From: Acidobacteriota bacterium
GTDB taxonomy: Bacteria > Acidobacteriota > Terriglobia > Terriglobales > Acidobacteriaceae
Direction of reading: 5' to 3'
DNA length: 9,008 bases
Assembly (NCBI GenBank): GCA_021780095.1
Contig: JAJXZK010000459.1
Location: forward strand, 1 to 9,008
Of the stretch, positions 1 through 5,073 are shown piece by piece. Within the stretch, counting starts at the first letter, position 1. Each line of letters starts with the position of its first letter. The notes under the pieces are model-generated. The model was not told the DNA's origin. It was given only the letters and a program-made list of their open reading frames with translations, and searched no databases. The translations under genes and the position numbers were made by a program.

Positions 1-1
1 A

Positions 2-181
2 GGGGCTGACGTCGCAATCGATGGCAATTTTGTTGGCAACACGCCTTCGACGGTGCAGGTCAGCGCGGGGAGTCATCAGCTTACCGTCAGCAAGAAGGGC
101 TTTACCGACTGGAGCCGCACCATCAATATCACCGGAGGAAGCATTCACGTGAATGCGACGCTGGATGCGGTCGGCAATTAG
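2..181 (+). CDS. C-terminal end of a PEGA-domain protein (5' part outside window)
   Basis: The frame is open from the first bases to a TAG at 179-181 and gives 59 residues ending NATLDAVGN. The segment reads GADVAIDGNFVGNTPSTVQV, then SAGSHQLTVSKKGFTDW and RTINITGGS. This is the normal layout of a PEGA domain: a 'V.IDG.. G.TP' strand pair, then 'G.H.L.V.K.G' and a closing beta strand. PEGA domains are extracytoplasmic beta modules, often at the C-terminus of envelope proteins or of transmembrane kinases; in acidobacteria they commonly follow a low-complexity linker. What precedes the domain here cannot be seen, so the full protein's job is unknown. The gene converges on the mrr-like gene with only 38 bases between the two stop codons, and I see no hairpin terminator in that gap. 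Confidence 0.75.
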   Translation, partial: GADVAIDGNFVGNTPSTVQVSAGSHQLTVSKKGFTDWSRTINITGGSIHVNATLDAVGN

Positions 182-219
182 GAGTAGGTGACATCCCGGC
201 GCTCAGAATGCATACGTTG

Positions 220-1179
220 CTAGCTTCTTGTTTCGCCCGTGGGATCTGCGCTGCCCCTGGAAGCATCGTCGTCGCTAAAAAAATCTGAATCTATTCGCTT
301 GATGGCGTAACTGTTGACCGTTGATACGCCGAGGCCGTATTCGAACATAAGCTCCGCAAGCTGCGTCCCATTTATTAGTACAATTCTGCTATCTAGACCC
401 TCGGCATAATCTATTGCCGCTCTCGAAAATGTCGAGGTCGTGATGAATATTCCGCGCTTTGCTTTCTTGCCGTACAGTGCCCCCACAAATCCTTGAATTT
501 CTGGCCTGCCGACAGTGCTATCTCCCCACCTCTTGGCTTGGATATAGAGAAGATCCAGTCCGAGCTTATCTTCCTTAATCACGCCATCGACACCGCCGTC
601 GCCAGACCTCCCAATTGCTTTACCCGCGTCCGTAAGGGAGCCCCCATAGCCGATAGAAGTGAGAAGGCGAACGACTAAACGCTCAAAAAACTCGGGCGGA
701 CAAGTCTTTACCTGCGCCAATAGGTCAGATTCAACTTGCTTTCGCAGCTTCAAATATCCAGCCGCCAATGTCTCTTCTGGAGTTCCAGCAGTGATCTCCA
801 CAGCGTTTTCAAATGACTTTTCGCCAGCTGTTTTTTGGGGACTCCAAAACTCAAGGAACTCTGGAAACTGGCGCAGAAACGCGACGTCAATCTTCTCCGG
901 CTTGCTGTTTAGGACAGTTCGTCCGCGATCAGTTATCTGAAAAAACCCACGTTTGGGTGAATCGATGAGTTTCGCTTTTTTCAAATATGTTCGGGCCCAG
1001 CCCACTCGGTTGTCGAATACGTTGTCCACTCCGCTAGGCAGAAGTTCCTTCCTCTCGCTATCTGACAACCTGAACATTTTGGCGAGGTGATCAATTGCGC
1101 CCCGCACGGCATGCTCTTGGCCATCACCAGCGATGTTCAGCAACGGGAGCATGACCTTTTGGTAGTCGGGTATTGGCAT
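220..1179 (-). CDS. mrr: Mrr-type (Type IV) restriction endonuclease
   Basis: The product is 319 residues, close to the roughly 304 of E. coli Mrr, and resembles it from end to end. Residues 1-90 (MPIPDYQKVM..., NRVGWARTYLKKAKLID, RGFFQITDRG) match the N-terminal winged-helix DNA-binding domain. Residues about 158-285 match the Mrr catalytic domain of the PD-(D/E)xK nuclease superfamily: EFFERLVVRLLTSIGYGG, then GDGGVDGVI with Asp198, then LLYIQAKRW with the Q-x-K pair Gln214/Lys216, and GIFITTSTFS. Family members cut DNA carrying foreign methylation. I chose the ATG at 1179 because homology starts there and GGAG lies 10 bases upstream (1190-1193). The frame stays open for 138 more codons into the carboxyltransferase gene, but that stretch is not Mrr-like. 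No methyltransferase or specificity subunit is adjacent, as expected for a stand-alone Type IV enzyme. Hand counts of three 60-base rows give 47-50% G+C, below the neighbours, suggesting horizontal gain. Confidence 0.92.
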   Translation of the reverse strand: MPIPDYQKVMLPLLNIAGDGQEHAVRGAIDHLAKMFRLSDSERKELLPSGVDNVFDNRVGWARTYLKKAKLIDSPKRGFFQITDRGRTVLNSKPEKIDVAFLRQFPEFLEFWSPQKTAGEKSFENAVEITAGTPEETLAAGYLKLRKQVESDLLAQVKTCPPEFFERLVVRLLTSIGYGGSLTDAGKAIGRSGDGGVDGVIKEDKLGLDLLYIQAKRWGDSTVGRPEIQGFVGALYGKKAKRGIFITTSTFSRAAIDYAEGLDSRIVLINGTQLAELMFEYGLGVSTVNSYAIKRIDSDFFSDDDASRGSADPTGETRS

Positions 1180-1189
1180 CAGATCTTTT

Positions 1190-1193
1190 CTCC
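1190..1193 (-). promoter_or_regulatory. Ribosome binding site deciding the mrr start
   Basis: On the minus strand GGAG is followed by ten bases and then the ATG at 1179. It lies in the 26-base gap after the carboxyltransferase stop codon and supports translation from this ATG rather than from the longer open frame. No separate promoter is evident in so short a gap, so co-transcription with the carboxyltransferase gene is likely (inference). Confidence 0.55.
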
Positions 1194-1205
1194 AGTTTTC
1201 CGTTC

Positions 1206-2816
1206 TTACAGCGGGATGTTGCCGTGTTTTTTCGGAGGATTTTTTTCGCGCTTGGTATCCAGCATCTCCAACGCGCGAATCAGGCGCAAGCGCGTTTCGC
1301 TGGGACGAATCACTGCGTCCACATACCCGCGCTCCGCAGCAATGTACGGATTGGCAAATCGCTCGCGAAATTCGTGCACTTTCTCCTGCCGCGTATCGGC
1401 AAGAATTTTCGCCTTGTCTTTTTCTGTGAATGCGCGACCGGAAGGCCACACCGCCTGCGCTTGCCGAACACTCTCTTCCATCTCGCGCCGATACACAACA
1501 TTGACGGCCGCTTCCGCACCCATCACGGCAATCTCCGCCGTCGGCCATGCCAGGTTCAGATCGGTGCGCAAATGTTTTGAGCTCATCACGCAATAGGCCC
1601 CGCCGTAGGCTTTGCGCATGATGACAGTCAGCTTGGGAACCGTGGCCTCCGCATATGCATACAGCAATTTCGCTCCATGGCGAATGATGCCGCCATGCTC
1701 CTGTTGCGTGCCAGGTAAGAAACCGGGAACATCTTCGAGCGTAAGCAGAGGAATGTTGAACGCATCGCAGAATCGCACGAAACGCGCTCCCTTGCTGCTG
1801 GCATTGATGTCAATGACTCCAGCGAGAACCGACGGCTGATTGGCCACAATGCCGATCGGACGACCGTTCATCCGCGCGAATCCAACGACTATATTCCGCG
1901 CATAGCGTTCATGAATCTCGAAAAAATAGCCGTCGTCGACGATGTGCTGGATGGCCAGCTTCACGTCATACGCCTGGGTCGGCTGGTCCGGAATCAGCGT
2001 GTCTAGCTCCGCATCCGCTCGATCGATGGGATCATCTGTCGGCTTGCGCGGCGGGTCCTCCAGATTATTCTGCGGCAGAAAGGTCAGCAGTTCGCGAATC
2101 ATCGCCAGGCATTCCGCGTCGTCGTGCGCCATCATATGGGCGACGCCGGAAGTTTCGTTGTGCGTGATCGCGCCGCCCAGCACAACTTTCGTCACTTCTT
2201 CATGCGTGACGGTTTTTATCACGTCCGGGCCGGTCACAAACATGTAGGCGGTTTGATCAACCATCAGGATAAAGTCCGTGATGGCGGGCGAATACACCGC
2301 GCCGCCTGCGCATGGCCCCATGATGGCGGAAATCTGCGGCACCACTCCGGAGGCTTGCACGTTGCGCAGAAAAATGTCCGCATAGCCGGCCAGCGAGACG
2401 ACACCTTCCTGGATACGCGCGCCACCAGAATCGTTCAGCCCGATAATAGGCGCGCCCACCCGCATCGCCATTTCCATCAGCTTGACAATCTTGGCGGCAT
2501 TCGTTTCGGAAAGCGATCCACCGAAAACGGTAAAGTCCTGCGCTGAAACAAACACGATTCGCCCGTGGATCCGCCCATAACCGGTAATAAAGCCATCGCC
2601 GGGAACCTTCTGCTCCTCCATGCCAAAGTCAGTGCAGCGGTGCGTGACCAGCCGATCCATCTCTTCAAACGTTCCCTGATCCAGCAGCAGTTCGATGCGT
2701 TCCCGAGCCGACAGCTTGCCCTCGCGATGCTGACGCTCGCGTCGAGCCGCGCCTCCACCCTCTTCGGCCAGAGCGTTGCGGCGTTCCAGTTCCTCAAGTT
2801 TCGCTTGTACGGTCAC
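1206..2816 (-). CDS. pccB: Acyl-CoA (propionyl-CoA/methylmalonyl-CoA type) carboxylase, carboxyltransferase subunit
   Basis: This is the 536-residue carboxyltransferase subunit that moves the carboxyl group from carboxybiotin to an acyl-CoA, usually propionyl-CoA giving methylmalonyl-CoA; MmdA-type decarboxylase subunits share the fold. Motifs in order: [13 protein letters not shown] near residue 35, [11 protein letters not shown] about 95-105, [12 protein letters not shown] about 127-138, the first oxyanion loop in [14 protein letters not shown] about 165-178, [19 protein letters not shown] about 363-381, the second oxyanion region [16 protein letters not shown] about 401-416, and [14 protein letters not shown] about 490-503. 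Two crotonase-fold halves are complete. I start at GTG 2816 because [14 protein letters not shown] is the usual N-terminus; a TTG at 2858 would add 14 unconserved residues. The residue after GGAY is Cys409, where propionyl-CoA enzymes usually have Asp. No biotin carboxylase or biotin carrier gene is adjacent, so those partners must be encoded elsewhere. PccB is my best name; exact substrate is uncertain. Confidence 0.92.
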   Translation of the reverse strand: MTVQAKLEELERRNALAEEGGGAARRERQHREGKLSARERIELLLDQGTFEEMDRLVTHRCTDFGMEEQKVPGDGFITGYGRIHGRIVFVSAQDFTVFGGSLSETNAAKIVKLMEMAMRVGAPIIGLNDSGGARIQEGVVSLAGYADIFLRNVQASGVVPQISAIMGPCAGGAVYSPAITDFILMVDQTAYMFVTGPDVIKTVTHEEVTKVVLGGAITHNETSGVAHMMAHDDAECLAMIRELLTFLPQNNLEDPPRKPTDDPIDRADAELDTLIPDQPTQAYDVKLAIQHIVDDGYFFEIHERYARNIVVGFARMNGRPIGIVANQPSVLAGVIDINASSKGARFVRFCDAFNIPLLTLEDVPGFLPGTQQEHGGIIRHGAKLLYAYAEATVPKLTVIMRKAYGGAYCVMSSKHLRTDLNLAWPTAEIAVMGAEAAVNVVYRREMEESVRQAQAVWPSGRAFTEKDKAKILADTRQEKVHEFRERFANPYIAAERGYVDAVIRPSETRLRLIRALEMLDTKREKNPPKKHGNIPL

Positions 2817-2822
2817 GACTGG

Positions 2823-2828
2823 ATTATA
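2823..2828 (-). promoter_or_regulatory. Candidate -10 box placing transcription start at the pccB GTG codon
   Basis: A perfect TATAAT hexamer on the minus strand is separated from the GTG start codon at 2816 by exactly six bases (CCAGTC). A start site six to seven bases after the box would fall on or next to the G of GTG, giving a leaderless mRNA. No Shine-Dalgarno sequence precedes this GTG, which fits. I see no convincing -35 hexamer: the sequence 16-18 bases upstream reads around ATGTTCC. The call is an inference from spacing alone. Confidence 0.4.
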
Positions 2829-2961
2829 GAGAGATTGGCACGACGGAACATGCGCCAATAGGAAAGACCTGGAAGAAATTCGAGGGTTTCAGGGATCAGA
2901 TCAGGAAAGGACGGCAGGGGGCGCTTGCATGTATGAGGGGCATTCAGCAAGGCCGCCGCCA

Positions 2962-3132
2962 CTACATCACGTGGCGACGAAACAGGCAATCTTCTTTTCT
3001 GGAGGGACATACCCAGCTGGCCACTGCACACCCCAGCAAGATCAGGATGCTGGCTCCGCCCATTACTAGCGGCAACGCCGGTTCGAGGTGTTGCCATCCG
3101 TCGCGAAACGCTGCCAAGTTTGCCGTTGCCAT
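2962..3132 (-). CDS. Candidate small single-span membrane protein, 56 residues
   Basis: I do not recognise a family. The frame runs from ATG at 3132 to TAG at 2962-2964 and encodes MATANLAAFRDGWQHLEPAL, a hydrophobic stretch around residues 20-42 (PLVMGGASILILLGCAVASW) and a polar, basic, cysteine-containing tail (VCPSRKEDCLFRRHVM). One transmembrane helix is predicted by eye, with the charged tail probably cytoplasmic under the positive-inside rule. GGGGTG lies seven bases before the ATG (3140-3145), a plausible ribosome binding site, and an in-frame stop lies farther upstream. It sits alone between the lipoprotein and carboxyltransferase genes on their strand, 145 bases before the carboxyltransferase GTG. 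Support is the ribosome site, the coherent hydrophobic segment and the otherwise unexplained space. A competing 154-codon frame over the same bases has no such features. It could still be a chance frame. Confidence 0.45.
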   Translation of the reverse strand: MATANLAAFRDGWQHLEPALPLVMGGASILILLGCAVASWVCPSRKEDCLFRRHVM

Positions 3133-3200
3133 AGCGTTGCACCCCGTAGCGAAGTTGGTACCTTTGTCTCGATAGATTCCATTTTACGAACTTAGGTTGA

Positions 3201-3270
3201 CTTTGGATTGAAAAAAATGAATCTAAAGCTAACTTTTTGTATAACGTGGCAATAACTACGCAATCCAAAG
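3201..3270. repeat. Perfect 10-bp inverted repeat flanking a 50-bp AT-rich spacer
   Basis: CTTTGGATTG at 3201-3210 and its exact reverse complement CAATCCAAAG at 3261-3270 flank 50 bases. The match does not extend in either direction. The spacer is too long for a terminator-like hairpin, so paired binding sites for a regulator, or the ends of a tiny vanished element, are the plausible readings. No target-site duplication was found at the ends. Confidence 0.5.
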
Positions 3271-3277
3271 GATCCAT

Positions 3278-3302
3278 TGCGCTTCGATATGTGGCAAGCG
3301 CA
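3278..3302. repeat. 7-bp inverted repeat with 11-base spacer
   Basis: TGCGCTT (3278-3284) and AAGCGCA (3296-3302) are exact reverse complements separated by 11 bases. Size and spacing suit a dimeric repressor or activator operator, but chance cannot be excluded for seven bases. Confidence 0.3.
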
Positions 3303-3308
3303 CAATAA

Positions 3309-3327
3309 GGCGAAACATTGGCGAAAC
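3309..3327. repeat. 8-bp direct repeat spaced one helical turn
   Basis: GGCGAAAC occurs at 3309-3316 and again at 3320-3327, with a start-to-start distance of 11 bases, so both copies would face the same side of the helix. This is a geometry used by tandem regulator sites. No downstream gene on the plus strand is evident. Confidence 0.35.
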
Positions 3328-3515
3328 TATGGGCCCTTCGAATGGGAATCCAGCGCGGTCGGTGACGCCTGTGTCCGGCCCGCCACGTGTGACGCTCGCG
3401 GTCTCTCGACCTGAACTCCTAGTTCGCCGCCGTCGAACAGGAAATGCAGCCGAGTCTGCGCAACCGGCCCGTGGCAGTCGTGCCGCTGATGGCTAACACA
3501 ACCTGTTGCCTATCG

Positions 3516-4868
3516 TCAGTTTGGCCCTCGATTGTCCTGCTGGCGCTGCGGCGCAGGTCGAAAGTCTTGATGTTGCGGAGCGGGTTGAGATTCCGGTCTG
3601 GCTTGAAGAACTGGCCTGGGCTCGGGGGCCGGGCGAGATTCTGGCCTGGGCTGCGGCGTTGGTCGTGATTCGGGACGGGACTGCAGCGATGGTCGATATT
3701 GCTGAGGCGCAGGTCGGAACTCGGGTCGTGGCTGTGGCGCTCGCCGCGATTCAGGATGGGACTGCAGCCGTTCCGGGGTACGCTTGCCATTGGTAGGTTG
3801 CGTCCCGGTTGCGGCCCGCGCACCGGTCACGGGACGTCCACCAATCGCCCGACGAAAATCCTGCGGGCGCGGAGCCGGTGCTTTGCGCCCTCCGTTCAAA
3901 GGACGCGTGTACGCCGCCTCGGCGGGCCTTCCACGATTCGTTTTGGCAAACTGCGCTCGATTTCCCTGGGCCTGATGGACCAATCGACGCTGCGCCGGTA
4001 TGGCGCCGAAGCGGCGCGCGCGGGCCGCATTCAGTTGGGATTGATTTGGACGAACATTCATTCCGCCAGGTCCGCCATTGTAGCTGACGCGGTTGCGGTT
4101 GTTGTAGCGGATTCGGCGCGCATAGACGTGACGCATGTTGCCGCCAACCCGCGTAATGGAGCGGTTGTAATAAAAAGCGCCGCGATTCCAGTAGCCGCCT
4201 TGATAGCCATTGCCAAAGTAGCCGAAGCCATAGTTGATGCCGCCATAGAAGCCGACGTATGGGCCCCAGTAGCCGCCGTACCAGAGATAACGGCCCCCCA
4301 AGAATCCCCAATAGCCGGGCGTCCATAGTGCGCCGAGATAAGGAGCAAGCACCCACGCTCCAGGCACCCAGTAATAGCCCATTGGCGACCAATACCAATA
4401 TCCCGGCGTCCAGATGTAGTTGTCGCCCGGGCAATACGGCTGCTCGTACTCCGGCATCGGCGGTGGCGGCTCGGGAGCATAAACCTGCTGCTGGTCCTCG
4501 CTGTCGTCATAGCCCTGGGCGTACGGTGTTTGATCGTATCCTCCCTGATCGTAGCCAGACTGGTCCGGCGGCGGTGGTGGCGGCGGCTCATTCTGGCTGT
4601 ACTGCTGCGGTGCGGCCGGCTGCGACGAGTAGGACTGGTCTGATGCGGCCTGCGGCTCCGTCGCGGTGGGCGCTGCGCCGCTGTCATAGGCCGATGCGGG
4701 CCCGTTGACAGGTGCGTTGTTGGCGTCGGCAGGATCGCTTGCATCATTCTGGCTGACTGAGGTTTGCGTCGCTACGCCAGCGCTCGATGTTCCATGGCAA
4801 GCCGCCACGCCGAAAAAAAGGACGACGGAAAGGATCGCGCTGAAAGCGGGCTTCTCGTGGGTCGTCAT
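3516..4868 (-). CDS. YxW/WxPGYW-repeat lipoprotein with Arg/Pro/Gln-rich C-terminal repeats
   Basis: The 450-residue product begins MTTHEKPAFSAILSVVLFFG and continues to VAAC, a signal peptide with a lipobox whose Cys24 would be lipidated. Residues 25-150 are Gln/Pro/Asp-rich with a PPPPPPP run near 95-101; I count 18 acidic residues there and no Lys or Arg. Residues 151-235 form an aromatic block (YIWTPGYWYWSPMGYYWVPG, LWTPGYWGFL, WYGGYWGPY), the YxW/WxxGxW repeat type found in envelope proteins of acidobacteria and proteobacteria. Residues 229-450 are basic (44 Lys/Arg against 11 Asp/Glu by my count) and end in repeats like RPESRPAPQPRPE. The ATG at 4868 has GGAG seven bases upstream; an upstream in-frame start adding 16 residues lacks support. 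The gene is monocistronic by spacing and diverges from the GH3 gene. Function is unknown; an envelope or matrix-binding role is only inferred. Confidence 0.85.
   Translation of the reverse strand: MTTHEKPAFSAILSVVLFFGVAACHGTSSAGVATQTSVSQNDASDPADANNAPVNGPASAYDSGAAPTATEPQAASDQSYSSQPAAPQQYSQNEPPPPPPPDQSGYDQGGYDQTPYAQGYDDSEDQQQVYAPEPPPPMPEYEQPYCPGDNYIWTPGYWYWSPMGYYWVPGAWVLAPYLGALWTPGYWGFLGGRYLWYGGYWGPYVGFYGGINYGFGYFGNGYQGGYWNRGAFYYNRSITRVGGNMRHVYARRIRYNNRNRVSYNGGPGGMNVRPNQSQLNAARARRFGAIPAQRRLVHQAQGNRAQFAKTNRGRPAEAAYTRPLNGGRKAPAPRPQDFRRAIGGRPVTGARAATGTQPTNGKRTPERLQSHPESRRAPQPRPEFRPAPQQYRPSLQSRPESRPTPQPRPESRPAPEPRPVLQARPESQPAPQHQDFRPAPQRQQDNRGPN
3549..3773 (-). repeat. Degenerate tandem repeats encoding the Arg-Pro-rich tail of the lipoprotein
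   Basis: The DNA encoding residues about 366-440 is internally repetitive. Written on the plus strand, a 21-base block at 3667-3687 recurs at 3748-3768 with two mismatches, and GGCCTGGGCT occurs near 3613 and 3642. The encoded unit is of the form RPESRPAPQPRPE with variable length. Such tracts change copy number by slippage and create the many overlapping false frames seen on both strands here. Confidence 0.65.
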
Positions 4869-4875
4869 ACGATAT

Positions 4876-4879
4876 CTCC
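4876..4879 (-). promoter_or_regulatory. Ribosome binding site deciding the lipoprotein start
   Basis: GGAG on the minus strand lies seven bases before the ATG at 4868. It favours this start, which also places the positively charged segment and hydrophobic core correctly for a lipoprotein signal, over the longer frame beginning 48 bases upstream. I could not identify a clear promoter for this gene in 4880-5000. Confidence 0.6.
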
Positions 4880-4991
4880 GGGAACTGAGATGCGGAATTC
4901 GTCCTGCCCGCCACATTTATTTCTGCACGTTTCGCACCGCAGCCTGGGCGCGTCCACAGGGTCACGCGATTCAGCTTCAGAATGCCGGAAT

Positions 4992-5020
4992 TTGTCATGG
5001 CGACCGATGCACAGTAGATT
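4992..5020 (+). promoter_or_regulatory. Predicted sigma-70 type promoter for the GH3 gene
   Basis: TTGTCA at 4992-4997 matches five of six positions of the -35 consensus. It is followed by exactly 17 bases and TAGATT at 5015-5020, which matches four of six positions of the -10 consensus. Transcription would begin near 5027, giving a leader of roughly 47 bases before the GH3 ATG at 5074. Confidence 0.5.
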
Positions 5021-5060
5021 GATAGACGCCTGATTGGTAGAGATTTTCTCGACGCGAAAT

Positions 5061-5066
5061 AAGGAG
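5061..5066 (+). promoter_or_regulatory. Strong ribosome binding site of the GH3 gene
   Basis: AAGGAG ends seven bases before the ATG at 5074. It fixes this start against the internal ATG at residue 14 (M14), which would give a shorter but still functional signal peptide. Confidence 0.75.
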
Positions 5067-5073
5067 AAAGATT

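Larger units (their letters stand above)
3133..3515. other. 383-base intergenic region with AT-rich core and clustered short repeats
   Basis: No convincing gene was found here. Bases about 3180-3260 are AT-rich relative to the surroundings. Three exact short repeat pairs lie close together: a 10-base inverted pair (3201-3210 and 3261-3270), a 7-base inverted pair (3278-3284 and 3296-3302) and an 8-base direct pair (3309-3316 and 3320-3327). Because the only gene reading away from this region is the candidate small membrane protein on the minus strand, the region could be its control region. A weak minus-strand promoter can be drawn (TTGGAT at 3263-3268, 18 bases, TTATAC at 3239-3244), its -35 lying inside the 10-base repeat. 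Bases 3330-3515 are GC-richer and I see nothing there; no clear terminator follows the lipoprotein stop. Confidence 0.4.

Noticed and set aside
1180..1593. A 138-codon in-frame extension of mrr into the carboxyltransferase gene
   Set aside because: The extension overlaps a well-conserved gene in another frame, shows no Mrr similarity and is Arg/Ser/Cys-rich as expected of a shadow frame. The ATG at 1179 has a ribosome binding site and matches the family start.
2817..2858. TTG start at 2858 for the carboxyltransferase
   Set aside because: It would add [14 protein letters not shown], which is unlike family N-termini, and it lies upstream of the TATAAT box that probably drives the gene.
3201..3270. 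The 10-bp inverted repeat as ends of a miniature transposable element
   Set aside because: The arms are short, no target-site duplication flanks them and no second copy is present in the window, so there is nothing to show mobility.
2813..3277. A 154-codon minus-strand frame between the carboxyltransferase and lipoprotein genes
   Set aside because: It overlaps the carboxyltransferase start and the AT-rich repeat region, has no recognisable domain and no good ribosome site; the small membrane frame within the same bases is more coherent.
3329..3496. Plus-strand 55-codon frame beginning MGPSNGNPARSV
   Set aside because: It has no ribosome binding site, a biased Arg/Pro/Ala composition and no hydrophobic or domain-like segment.
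3699..4747. Several long frames of 200 codons or more inside the lipoprotein gene on both strands
   Set aside because: They arise from the repetitive, GC-rich codons of the lipoprotein; only the lipoprotein frame has a signal peptide, lipobox, ribosome site and known repeat class.
4869..5073. A shared divergent operator between the lipoprotein and GH3 genes
   Set aside because: I found no convincing symmetric repeat in the 205-base gap and no clear minus-strand promoter, so co-regulation cannot be supported.
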